Assembly: GCA_001304105.1 (NCBI GenBank)
Contig: LJUR01000010.1
Location: forward strand, 1 to 41,002
DNA from: Deltaproteobacteria bacterium SM23_61
Lineage (GTDB): Bacteria > Desulfobacterota > SM23-61
Direction: 5' to 3'
Length of the DNA: 41,002 bases
How positions within the stretch are numbered: the first letter of the stretch is position 1; each line of letters starts with the position of its first letter. The notes below the pieces were generated by a model. That model saw nothing but the letters and a program-made list of their open reading frames with translations, was not told the DNA's origin and did not search any database. Shown here piece by piece: positions 18,736 through 28,163 of this stretch. The translations under genes were made by a program, and so were the position numbers.

Positions 18736-18756
18736 ACGTTGGTTCTAAGTGACCTT
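18736..18756. repeat. Dispersed direct repeat, copy 3 (21 nt; with copy 2 shares GGGGACGTTGGTTCTAAGTGACCTT)
   Basis: ACGTTGGTTCTAAGTGACCTT. Confidence 0.95.
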
Positions 18757-18800
18757 ACCAAAACCACCCTACTTCCCCCCCGGCATAACCCATTTCCCGC

Positions 18801-18876
18801 ACGAGCGTCAGGCTAAGGCCTGACTTGAGGAATGTGCGGCAGGGCGCACTCGAGGAGGGGCCTGCGGCCTTGAGGG
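18801..18876. repeat. Multi-hairpin array H4
   Basis: GTCAGGCTAAGGCCTGAC-TTGAGGAAT-GTGCGGCAGGGCGCAC-TCGAGGAGG-GGCCTGCGGCC-TTGAGG. Confidence 0.9.
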
Positions 18877-18894
18877 AATAAAAATCGGGAAGAC

Positions 18895-18922
18895 GTTATT
18901 GGTTATTCGGTATTTGTTGGAA
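18895..18922. repeat. 7-bp-period array (GTTATTS)
   Basis: GTTATTG GTTATTC GGTATTT GTTGGAA. Confidence 0.75.
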
Positions 18923-19060
18923 GCCTTGCGAAAAAGGATCAAAAAGGAAGGAGAAAAATCATTTTTGACAGGGAGAAGAGGGTGTGATAATTTAGTTTTT
19001 TGGGTATGGATATCATTCCATAGCCCCAAAAATCCGATTTCGCAGCTCTGGGTAGAAATA

Positions 19061-20002
19061 ATGGAAAGAAAGTTTCCCGGAAGATTCACGATGCTATTCA
19101 AGCTCTTTTCATTTGCTTTATTCACTGCACTCCTATTCGTTTTTCCGTTCGTTGCGGTTGGCGCCCAACTCACCGTGGCATGGGATCCTAACACCGAAGC
19201 GGATCTAAAAGGATATCGGGTATACTACGGGACGGCTTCACGAAGCTACGGGCCCCCTTTCGATGTGGGCAAAGCAACGTCTTACACCTTAACGAACCTT
19301 GCCCCAGGACAGAAATTTTTTATCGCCGTAACCGCCTACGACACATCAGACAAAGAAAGTGCTTTTTCAAATGAGGTAAGTGCCACGACACCGGCCCTCG
19401 AGGGGATCAGGGCTCCAAATGTGCTCACGGGTCCCACAAGCGGAAGGACAGCGGTTGCCTTAAGCTATACGGCAGGAGGCTCTTCTTCCAGTCTTGGCCA
19501 TTCGATCCAGTATCAATTTGATTGGAAGGGGGACGGGACCGTTCTGTCACCCTGGGGTTCGGCTGTTCAATCCAGGACATGGACTGCCGGGGGTACTTAT
19601 CGGGTCAGGGCAAGGGCACGATGTGCAATCCATACCAACCTGGTTTCCGGCTGGTCTGATTCTCTTTCCGTAAGCATCGGTGTGCCCAGATATCTAAGTG
19701 CGGCTGGATCTCCAATTATAAACAGTTTTGCGATCGAAAATGGATCGCCGACCACCCATACGAGGAGAGTTATCCTTCATAATGTAGCCACCAACAAGCC
19801 CAGGTACTACATGGCGAGCGAATCATCGGAATTTTCCGGAGCCAGGTGGAGGTTCTATTCCCGGAGACCGAAATTTCCACTCAGTGCGGGCGCCGGGAAA
19901 AAGACCATCTATTTTAAAGTGAAAAACAGGTTTGGTGAGTCGCCGGTGGTTAGTGGTACAATCACGGTGAGAGAAGAAGGGATTCTCGTCCCGAATAACT
20001 AA
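19061..20002 (+). CDS. Secreted fibronectin type III / Ig-like domain protein
   Basis: Signal peptide LFSFALFTALLFVFPFVAVGAQ; LTVAWDPNTEADLKGYRVYYGTASRSY…LAPGQKFFIAVTAYDTSDKESAFSNEVSA; probable start 19061 within the track ORF. Confidence 0.8.
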   Translation: MERKFPGRFTMLFKLFSFALFTALLFVFPFVAVGAQLTVAWDPNTEADLKGYRVYYGTASRSYGPPFDVGKATSYTLTNLAPGQKFFIAVTAYDTSDKESAFSNEVSATTPALEGIRAPNVLTGPTSGRTAVALSYTAGGSSSSLGHSIQYQFDWKGDGTVLSPWGSAVQSRTWTAGGTYRVRARARCAIHTNLVSGWSDSLSVSIGVPRYLSAAGSPIINSFAIENGSPTTHTRRVILHNVATNKPRYYMASESSEFSGARWRFYSRRPKFPLSAGAGKKTIYFKVKNRFGESPVVSGTITVREEGILVPNN

Positions 20003-20026
20003 TAACTTATGACGTATAACGTTTAC
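19992..20026. repeat. 7-bp-period array (CGAATAA class) containing the stop of the Fn3 gene
   Basis: CGAATAA CTAATAA CTTATGA CGTATAA CGTTTAC. Confidence 0.85.
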
Positions 20027-20120
20027 CCCGTCATTCCATCATTCCAATATTCCAGTATTTTACTATAGCGGGGACCTCCTTTTCCTGCACGATCCGTTCT
20101 TTTTTTGCCGGGCCGCCTCT

Positions 20121-21200
20121 TCAATCCCTTTCCAATTCCTCCCGTATCGCGGCGGCCACCCGGGAGGCGCCCCCTTCCACCAGACCGGCTGAGGAAATCC
20201 CAAAGCGCTCTTTTTCCAGGGCCTGCCGGACGGCTTTTTCCAGGAGAAGGGCCTCCTTCTTCCGTCCAAGGTAATCCAGCATCATTCCGGCGGCCAGGAT
20301 CTGGGAGAGCGGATTGGCTTTGTTCTTCCCCGCGATATCCAGGGCCGAGCCGTGGATGGGCTCGAAGTAAGCCCGCCCGTCGCCGACGTTGGCGGAGGGA
20401 CACATGCCCAGACCGCCGATGGTGGCCCCGCCCAGGTCGCTGAGGATGTCCCCGAACATGTTTTCGGTGACCAGTACCTGGAAATGCTCGGGGCGCATGA
20501 CCAGCGCGGCCGAAGCCGCATCCACATAGATATTTTCCGCCTCCACCCCCGGGAATTCCCGGGCCACCCCGGCGAAGATCTGACGGAAGAAGTAGAAGCT
20601 GCGGAGGACATTGCTCTTTTCCACCAGGGTGACCCTCTTCCGCCCGTCCTCGGGAGCCCCGGGGACCTTTTCCATGGCCATCTTGAAAGCAAACCGGCAG
20701 ATCCTCTCGCATCCTTTTCTAGTCAGAAGGAGGGTGTCGCTGGCGGCCTGTTCGGTGATGATTCCGCGGCCGCGGGATAAGTAGAGGCCCTCGGTGTTTT
20801 CCCTCACCATGATGTAATCGATGCTTCCCGGCGGCCGGTCCTTGAGGGGGATGGCCACCTTGGGAAAGAGCTTGACGGGGCGCACGTTGGCGTAGAGGTC
20901 GAAACCGCTGCGCAGCACCCCGCCCAGGACGCCGGCTTCCGTTCCGTCCGGTAACCGACCCCCCGGCAGGCCCACCGGCCCCTTCAGGGTGGCATCGGCC
21001 TTGCGGATCGCCTCCAGGGTTTCCGGAGAGATATTCACCCCGTTCTTCTGGTAGTATCCCGCGCCCGCTTCATGGAAGGCATAGGCCAGACGAAAGTCCC
21101 CGGCCAGCTCCTGGATTTTGTCCAGCACCTGGACCGCGGCATCGAGGAGTTCAGGCCCGATCCCGTCGCCGGGGATCATAACAATATTGTATGTTTTCAT
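20121..21200 (-). CDS. Isocitrate/isopropylmalate dehydrogenase-family protein (3-isopropylmalate dehydrogenase-like)
   Basis: IVMIPGDGIGPELLDAAVQVL; YIMVRENTEGLYLSRGRG; VTENMFGDILSDLGGATIGGLGMCPSANVG; EPIHGSALDIAGKNKANPLSQILAAGMML. Confidence 0.9.
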   Translation of the reverse strand: MKTYNIVMIPGDGIGPELLDAAVQVLDKIQELAGDFRLAYAFHEAGAGYYQKNGVNISPETLEAIRKADATLKGPVGLPGGRLPDGTEAGVLGGVLRSGFDLYANVRPVKLFPKVAIPLKDRPPGSIDYIMVRENTEGLYLSRGRGIITEQAASDTLLLTRKGCERICRFAFKMAMEKVPGAPEDGRKRVTLVEKSNVLRSFYFFRQIFAGVAREFPGVEAENIYVDAASAALVMRPEHFQVLVTENMFGDILSDLGGATIGGLGMCPSANVGDGRAYFEPIHGSALDIAGKNKANPLSQILAAGMMLDYLGRKKEALLLEKAVRQALEKERFGISSAGLVEGGASRVAAAIREELERD

Positions 21201-21307
21201 AAATCCAAACCTCAGCTTTCCTCTTTTAATCGTTCCATTGTAAATCAGATCGCGATTCCAGGCAAAAAATTTCCAAACTCACCGGAATCCAAATCGACAA
21301 ATGAAAA

Positions 21308-21338
21308 TGCCCATCAGGAATTGAACCCGATGGGCACT
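21308..21338 (-). terminator. Rho-independent-like terminator downstream of the PEP-CTERM gene
   Basis: Minus: GTGCCCATCGGGTTCAATTCCTGATGGGCATTTTC. Confidence 0.65.
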
Positions 21339-21375
21339 TTTGAATCCTCGCGCTTCTGTTCTCGGGAAAGGACGG

Positions 21376-21993
21376 CTAACGTCTTTTCCTGACCGCGGCT
21401 GCCAATCCCAAAATTCCCGCACCCAGGAGAAGAAGGGAGGCGGGTTCGGGAACCGCTTGATTTACGGTCAAATCCACCTGTGTTTTGTCGTGAACAAAAT
21501 GGCACCCATAGCCAACCCAGAACCTATCCTGGCCCAGAAAGCTGTCCAGGGTTACATTGCTAAGGCTTCCTGCATCCCCGCCGTTATAGAGAAGTTTATT
21601 GTTCAAGATGTCCAGGGTGAGGGTAAAATATACGTTTTGCGGGACGTCATAACTGGCTACCATGACGGAATCGCTGTGAGGGGAGGCCAAAAAAGAAAGG
21701 AAGATATCGATGGGATGACCGTTCGTACTATCTCCGTGGCCGAATAGAGTGATCAAGAAAGAATCGACTGAATTCTTGTAAGCGTCATATTCAAATACAG
21801 TCCCGCCGACATAAGTCCCTCGAGTGGTAGAATCAGGAAAATAGAGCTTTACCCAGTATTCCGGGTCAGTTCCATTATTATCGATGGTAGTGGTAACAGC
21901 TTTAAAGTCTTGATATCCCAGCGTAGCTGCTTGGGCTGACTGGAAGGATAAAACCAGCATGAAGGCCAAAAGGGGAACGGCGAACTTTTTCAT
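21376..21993 (-). CDS. PEP-CTERM sorting domain-containing secreted protein
   Basis: Signal peptide; C-terminal AVPEPASLLLLGAGILGLAAAVRKRR. Confidence 0.92.
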   Translation of the reverse strand: MKKFAVPLLAFMLVLSFQSAQAATLGYQDFKAVTTTIDNNGTDPEYWVKLYFPDSTTRGTYVGGTVFEYDAYKNSVDSFLITLFGHGDSTNGHPIDIFLSFLASPHSDSVMVASYDVPQNVYFTLTLDILNNKLLYNGGDAGSLSNVTLDSFLGQDRFWVGYGCHFVHDKTQVDLTVNQAVPEPASLLLLGAGILGLAAAVRKRR

Positions 21994-22400
21994 GGATCTT
22001 TTCTCCTTAGTGCATTCGTTAATCGATCATCGCTTCAAATTTTAACCTTAAAATAAGCAAACCCGATGCCACCCTGTTTCGGCGCGGATTTTTACCCCGA
22101 GAAAACACACAGTTGATTGATATATTTATCTTTTTTATTTGTCCGGGAATAATATATATAGATACGGAAATTAATAAAAATTGTAAATATTTTTGACGAT
22201 TTGAAGACCCACCTTCTCTTTTATAAAAAAATAGTAAAAAATATGAGCCCTTAAAACAATAAATAAAGGATATCCATTATGGAAAATATTCCGACAGATT
22301 TCACAGAGCTATGGCCTTTTTTTTATGATTCCCCGGGCTTGCCTGCGCAGGGTGAACCGTATTAGTATGATACCAACAGGGGGCGCGGGAGGACCCGGCT

Positions 22401-24071
22401 ATGCTGAAGAAGATCGAACCACCGAAGACCAAGGCCTGGCGAAACCTGACCGACCATTTTAAAAAGATGAAAAACGTTCAGATGAAAGACCTCTTTGCCG
22501 ACGACCCCCGGCGCTTTGAGAAATTTTCCCTCCGCTTCCAGGACATCCTTTTGGACTACTCCAAAAACCGGATCACCCCGGAGACGATGAATCTTCTTTT
22601 TTCCCTGGCGGAGGAGGTGGACCTGCGGGACGCCGTGGAGAAGATGTTTACCGGGGACCCGATCAACGAGACGGAAGGGAGGGCGGTGCTCCATGTGGCC
22701 TTGCGGAATCTGAGCAACACTCCCATCTATGCGCAAGGCCGGGATGTGATGCCCGAAGTGAAGGCGGTCCTGGAAAAGATGAGGAACTTTTCCGCGAGGG
22801 TGATTTCAGGGGAATGGAAGGGATATGCCGGGAAAAGGATGACCGATCTGGTGAACATCGGGATCGGCGGCTCGGACCTGGGCCCGTTCATGGTGACCGA
22901 ATGCCTGAAACCCTATGCCCGGGAAGGTTTGAATGTTCATTTCGTCTCCAACGTGGACGGGACCCACATCCGGGAGACCCTGAAACGGCTGGACCCGGAG
23001 ACGACGCTTTTCCTCATCGCTTCCAAGTCCTTCACCACCCAGGAAACCATGGCCAATGCCTTTTCGGCAAGAGACTGGTTCCTGGCCCGGGCCAAGGATC
23101 CGGGGGCCGTGGCCCTTCATTTTGCGGCCCTCTCCACCAACCCGGAGAAAGTAAAGGCCTTTGGGATCCACCCGGACAACATGTTTGTCTTCTGGGACTG
23201 GGTGGGGGGGCGCTACTCCCTGTGGTCGGCCATCGGGTTGTCCATCGCCTGCTATATCGGTTACGAAAATTTCTCCGACCTCCTGCGGGGAGCCCAGGAA
23301 ATGGACCGCCATTTCCGGGAAACCCCCTTCGAGAGAAATATCCCCGTGATCCTGGCCCTGATCGGAATCTGGTACAACAATTTCTTCGGGGCGGAGACCG
23401 AAGCCATTCTTCCCTACGACCAGTACATGCACCGCTTTCCGGCCTATTTCCAGCAGGGGAACATGGAGAGCAACGGAAAATCCGTCGATCGCAAGGGCCA
23501 GAAGGTGCCCTACCAGACGGGTCCGATCATCTGGGGAGAACCGGGGACCAACGGTCAGCACGCCTTCTATCAACTGATTCACCAGGGGACCAAGCTCATC
23601 CCCGCCGATTTTTTGGCCCCGGCGATCAGCCACAACCCGCTGGGGGAACATCACGCCCTTCTTCTCTCCAACTTTTTCGCCCAGGCCGAAGCCCTCATGC
23701 GGGGGAAGAGCAGGGGAGAAGTGATCGAAGAATTACGGAGAGAGGGGAAGGATGAGAAGGAGATCGAAAGACTCTGGCCCTACCGGGTCTTCGAGGGAAA
23801 CCGGCCGAGCAATTCCATCCTCTTCAAAAAATTGACCCCCCGGGTCCTGGGAAGCCTCATCGCCATGTACGAGCACAAAATCTTCGTTCAGGGGGTCATC
23901 TGGAACATCTTCAGCTTCGACCAGTGGGGCGTGGAGCTGGGCAAACAGCTGGCCGGAAAAATCCTTCCCGAGTTAACGGATGACCGCACGGTTCATTCCC
24001 ATGACCCGTCAACCAACGGGTTGATCAACGCCCTCAAGGAAATGAGGAAAAATGGCAGGGGGAGGGAGTAA
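22401..24071 (+). CDS. pgi: Glucose-6-phosphate isomerase
   Basis: [67 protein letters not shown]. Confidence 0.95.
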   Translation: MLKKIEPPKTKAWRNLTDHFKKMKNVQMKDLFADDPRRFEKFSLRFQDILLDYSKNRITPETMNLLFSLAEEVDLRDAVEKMFTGDPINETEGRAVLHVALRNLSNTPIYAQGRDVMPEVKAVLEKMRNFSARVISGEWKGYAGKRMTDLVNIGIGGSDLGPFMVTECLKPYAREGLNVHFVSNVDGTHIRETLKRLDPETTLFLIASKSFTTQETMANAFSARDWFLARAKDPGAVALHFAALSTNPEKVKAFGIHPDNMFVFWDWVGGRYSLWSAIGLSIACYIGYENFSDLLRGAQEMDRHFRETPFERNIPVILALIGIWYNNFFGAETEAILPYDQYMHRFPAYFQQGNMESNGKSVDRKGQKVPYQTGPIIWGEPGTNGQHAFYQLIHQGTKLIPADFLAPAISHNPLGEHHALLLSNFFAQAEALMRGKSRGEVIEELRREGKDEKEIERLWPYRVFEGNRPSNSILFKKLTPRVLGSLIAMYEHKIFVQGVIWNIFSFDQWGVELGKQLAGKILPELTDDRTVHSHDPSTNGLINALKEMRKNGRGRE

Positions 24072-25863
24072 AATTTCTTCCGAGGAAAAACCGAAAGGGT
24101 GGGTTACCCGCTTCGTTTCCGACAACCGGACGGCCTTTGCCCTGCTGGCGGCTCTGGTAACCCTTGCCCTGGCATACCGGATCCGCCTCACCCATAATTT
24201 ATTCACTTACCCGATCAAGCCCTTTGATTTTTCTCCCGACTCTCATCCCATCCGGTTTGCCCTGGGCTATGGGTATTCCGATCTGTCCTTGATCCTGACC
24301 TGTTTTTTGCTTTTCCTGCTCCTCTCCCAGGGGCGCTTTCTGCTGAAGGGCCGGGGGGTCTTCGTCTTTTTTCAGGTTGCGGGGCTGGTTGTCCTCCACC
24401 TGGTCCTGGCCTGTCTCCTGTTCCTTCACCTGGGCCATTTCCGCTTTCTCTTTGACGCCCAGACCGGGTTCGATTTCGGGGTGATCCTGGAGTCGGTGTA
24501 CAGCGTCTCGACTTTTGACATCCTGAAATTTCTGGAGATCCAGGACTGGGTGTTCCTCCTCCTTCCCCTGGGGGTCTTCTGGGCGGTTTGGCTGGTTCCC
24601 CCTGGGGCACGGGCCTGGGTCGGGAAAAGTTGCCTGGCCGCCGTGGTTCTCTGGGGAGCTTTCTCCCTCCTGGTTTCACCGGGAGAGAAGAAGGGAGTTC
24701 CAACGGAGCTCCGGGTGAACCCCAGCATTTTCTTCGGTTCCGACATGGCCGAGTATTTGAGGAGGTCCTCGACCCAATATGGAACGGTGGTCAAGGGGAC
24801 GGAAACGGGTTCGGGGATCAAACTCACCGGGCCGCTCTACGCCCACTCGATCCGGGGGGTGAAAACCCTTCCTCCTCCCGCCCGCCGTCCCTGGAATGTG
24901 GTCTTCCTGGTCCTTGAGTCCGTGGGGACCCGCTACATGCTGAGGGGCTCCGACGGGAGTCCGGTCCCCATGCCCTTCCTGAATCAGATGGCCAAGGAGG
25001 GTTGGTTCCTGAAGAATCATTACAGCCCCTCCAACGTGAGCACCAAGGCGCTGTTTTCCATCCTCAGCGGCCTCTACGATTTTTTCAGCCGGGCATCCCT
25101 GGGAGTGCGACCGGACGCCCAGATTCCTTCTCTCTCCAGTTTCCTGGGCCCGAAATACGACTCCTTCCTCGTTACTCCGTCCTCTTATGCCTGGTACTTT
25201 CCGCTTCCGTTCTTGAAGAACGGGGGGTTCCGGGAGATGCATACCTACGAAAACCTGGCCTTCAAGATCCGGGAAGAACTGAGCACCCTGGGCCGGTACA
25301 TCGCCCGGGATGAAATCCAGACCGTGGATTTTTTCCTCCGGCGAATCAGCAGGGCGCGGGAACCCTTCCTGGGGGTGTACGTGAGCTTTGTGGCCCATTT
25401 CCCCTACTTCGACTACGGGCCCGAGTACCGCATCGTGGAGAATGACGGGAAATCGATCAGCCGCTACCTTAACAACCTGTGCCTCCTGGACCGGATGGTG
25501 CGGCGGATCTTCGAGCACCTGAAGGAACAGGGCCTGCTGGAGAGAACCCTCCTGGTCATCGTGGGCGACCACGGCCAGGCTTTCGGGCAGCACCGTCCGG
25601 ACAATTATCTGCACTACCGTTACAGCTACAACGTGAACCTGGAAGCCCCGGTGATCTTCCGCCAGCCGGCCCTCTTCAAACCGAAGGTTTTCCGGGTCCC
25701 CACCAACCATGCCGATATTTTTGGACGGCGAGTCCTTATTCCAGCGGAAGCTGAGCCGGAAGTACCTCTTCTTTTACGGGCAGGAAGAGAGTATCTCCTC
25801 GCTGAGTACGGAGGGGATCAAGGTTCAGGTTTCCCTGAAGAAGGAACGGTGCTGGGCTTTTGA
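24052..25863 (+). CDS. Membrane-anchored sulfatase / LTA-synthase-like protein; C-terminus out of frame
   Basis: N-terminal TM segments; [58 protein letters not shown]; overlaps pgi by 20 nt. Confidence 0.8.
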   Translation: MAGGGSKISSEEKPKGWVTRFVSDNRTAFALLAALVTLALAYRIRLTHNLFTYPIKPFDFSPDSHPIRFALGYGYSDLSLILTCFLLFLLLSQGRFLLKGRGVFVFFQVAGLVVLHLVLACLLFLHLGHFRFLFDAQTGFDFGVILESVYSVSTFDILKFLEIQDWVFLLLPLGVFWAVWLVPPGARAWVGKSCLAAVVLWGAFSLLVSPGEKKGVPTELRVNPSIFFGSDMAEYLRRSSTQYGTVVKGTETGSGIKLTGPLYAHSIRGVKTLPPPARRPWNVVFLVLESVGTRYMLRGSDGSPVPMPFLNQMAKEGWFLKNHYSPSNVSTKALFSILSGLYDFFSRASLGVRPDAQIPSLSSFLGPKYDSFLVTPSSYAWYFPLPFLKNGGFREMHTYENLAFKIREELSTLGRYIARDEIQTVDFFLRRISRAREPFLGVYVSFVAHFPYFDYGPEYRIVENDGKSISRYLNNLCLLDRMVRRIFEHLKEQGLLERTLLVIVGDHGQAFGQHRPDNYLHYRYSYNVNLEAPVIFRQPALFKPKVFRVPTNHADIFGRRVLIPAEAEPEVPLLLRAGREYLLAEYGGDQGSGFPEEGTVLGF

Positions 25864-26089
25864 CCTGAAGGCCGACCCCGGGGAGAAGAATCCCCTGGGG
25901 TGCAGTCCTTACCAGGCCCAGCTGGAGGCGCTCCGCGGTTTTGTCCGCCACCACGATGCCAGCCTGGCCCGGTACAACGCGGACAACCGGGAAGGGAAAG
26001 ATTTCCAGGGACACCGGCATCCTGGATTGACAGGATCATTCCCTGTGCCGGGAGCGAAAGGAACCGCTAAGGTCGTGTCACGGAAATAA
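25709..26089 (+). pseudogene. Frame-shifted C-terminal continuation of the sulfatase-like gene, ending inside repeat copy B
   Basis: +1 frame: [60 protein letters not shown], a typical sulfatase tail. Confidence 0.65.
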
Positions 26090-26634
26090 GCTAACAAAGT
26101 CGAACCCTGGTGCCAGGAGCCGAGAGTCGGACCGCTGCGCTTGCCAAAATAGGCGCTGGTCTCTCTTGGGTCGACGGGGGACTTATTTCGATTCGTCCTG
26201 AAGGGAATATTATTTTGTTCGTTTTATCTCCAAATTCGTTGAAAGCCAAAGAGCTGGTCTTTTCAGAATTTCCTGTGATTTCATGGGCCCGGAAGAAAAG
26301 CCATCTTGCTTGCAATCATGAGGCGCATACCCGCTACGCTTTGCGGATGACCAACAGGCGGTTCATAGAAAGCGGATCTCCCGCCGATGCTTGCTGCGCA
26401 ATATGGCTTTCCTTCCGGGCCCTTGGCAGGCTTTCCTGAAACATTCGATCAACGAATTTGGAGATGACCCTTTTGTTCTTACATGAGCTTATCTCTATGG
26501 GCCAGGGTCTCCTTGCGGATTACAGGGGGAACCCGATTTAATCGGGTTTCCTCCCGCCGATTTTGGCGGCGCCCATCGATCCTCCGCCCGGGCCATGGGA
26601 AAATGATGAACCGAATTTGTGACTCAGGACATTA
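26070..26634. repeat. Mosaic intergenic repeat copy B
   Basis: Start GGTCGTGTCACGGAAATAAGC, end GACTCAGGACATTAG; long matches to copies C (left) and D (right). Confidence 0.85.
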
Positions 26635-26664
26635 GCGGCTAGCGGAAGAAGCCAAATTGGAAGG

Positions 26665-28101
26665 CTAGCAGGGTTTCCGGTCCAGGTCGATGATCTCCAT
26701 CCGGTTGTTGGCCTGGGGGTGTTTGGCCGAAGGCCCCTCGGTGAGGACGACCAGATTTCCCTGGACCTCATGGTCCTGCATCCATTTGCAGACATAGGCG
26801 TTCCAGTCGTCGGGATGATCCGGCTCGCACATGGGATACACGCCGTAAGAAAACTGGAGGCGCTGACAGGTGGACTCCTGGGTGCTCACCGCGGTGATCC
26901 ATACGGGAAGCCGGAAGCGAGCGATGGACCGGGCCGTGGCCCCGCTGTGGGTCGGAACAAACACGGCGGCCGGGGCGACCCGCTCCAGAGTGGTTTCCAC
27001 GCTCAGGGCAATCAGGTCGGTGAGGCTGATCCGGCCTTTTGGCCCGATTCCCCGGAGGGTTTCCCGGACATAGGAGGGAGGCCGGTAGGGCTCGATGGCG
27101 GCGGCAATCCTGGCCAGCATGGCCACCGATTCTACGGGATACCTGCCCATGGCCGATTCGCCGGATAGCATGACACAGTCGGTGCCGTCCAGAATGGCAT
27201 TGGCCACGTCTGTGGCCTCCGCCCGGGTCGGGCGGCGGTTGTCGGTCATGGATTCCAGCATCTGGGTGGCGGTGATGACCGGCTTGCCCAGCAGTTTGGC
27301 CTTGCGCATGAGCTGCTTCTGCACCAGGGCAATCTGCTCGATGGGGATCTCCACCCCCAAGTCTCCCCGGGCGATCATGATTCCGTCGGCCTGCTCGAGG
27401 ATTTCGTCGATGTTGGCGAGGGCGCGGGAGCGCTCGATCTTGGCGATGATGAAGGGGCTGAACCCGAGGGAGGCGGCGGCCCGGCGGACATTCTGAATGT
27501 CCTCTCCGGATTCGACAAAGGACTGGCTCACCGCGTCCACCCCGTTTTCCAGGGCAAACTGCAGACAGCTCCGGTCGTGGTCGGTGAAGGCGGTAATCCC
27601 CAGGTCGATTCCCGGGAGGTTCAAGCCCTTGCGGGAACGCAGCTCTCCCCCCACGATGACCCGGCATTGCACTTCCCGGGCCATGACGTCCAGGACTTCC
27701 AGCTGGATGAACCCATCGTTGAGGAAGACCAGGTCTCCCGGTTTAACGGAGCGGGGAAGGGTGGAAAAGCTCACCGAGACTCTCCGGGAGTCTCCCGCGA
27801 CCTCTTCGGTGGTGAGGGTGAAAGGTTCTCCGGCCTTCAATTCAACCGGCTCCCGGGCGAACTGGCCGATCCGGATCTTGGGCCCCGGCAGGTCGGCCAT
27901 GATGGCCAGCCGAATCCCGGTGGCCCGGGCCGCCCCGCGGAGATTTTCGATCACCCTTTTGTGGCCCGGGAAATCTCCGTGGGAAAAGTTGAGCCGGGCC
28001 ACGTTCATCCCTGCCCGGATCATCTCCCCCATGGTTTCGGGGGACTCGGATGCCGGGCCGATGGTACAGACGATCTTGGCTTTATGCGTGGGCAGTTTCA
28101 T
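26665..28101 (-). CDS. pyk: Pyruvate kinase
   Basis: TKIVCTIGPAS-like N-terminus (AKIVCTIGPASESPETM); DGIMIARGDLGVEIPIEQIALVQKQLM; VITATQMLESMTDNRRPTRAEATDVANAILDGTDCVMLSGESA. Confidence 0.97.
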   Translation of the reverse strand: MKLPTHKAKIVCTIGPASESPETMGEMIRAGMNVARLNFSHGDFPGHKRVIENLRGAARATGIRLAIMADLPGPKIRIGQFAREPVELKAGEPFTLTTEEVAGDSRRVSVSFSTLPRSVKPGDLVFLNDGFIQLEVLDVMAREVQCRVIVGGELRSRKGLNLPGIDLGITAFTDHDRSCLQFALENGVDAVSQSFVESGEDIQNVRRAAASLGFSPFIIAKIERSRALANIDEILEQADGIMIARGDLGVEIPIEQIALVQKQLMRKAKLLGKPVITATQMLESMTDNRRPTRAEATDVANAILDGTDCVMLSGESAMGRYPVESVAMLARIAAAIEPYRPPSYVRETLRGIGPKGRISLTDLIALSVETTLERVAPAAVFVPTHSGATARSIARFRLPVWITAVSTQESTCQRLQFSYGVYPMCEPDHPDDWNAYVCKWMQDHEVQGNLVVLTEGPSAKHPQANNRMEIIDLDRKPC

Positions 28102-28163
28102 TCTCTCCCCTTGCTTGATTTTTTTCCCGCAGATTTCGGATTCTTCAGGCCAGCCTGCGTTGG

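Noticed and set aside
25709-25735. Programmed ribosomal frameshift in the sulfatase-like gene
   Set aside because: There is no convincing slippery heptamer (only ATATTTTTGG), and a conserved segment appears to be missing at the junction, so mutation or deletion is more likely.
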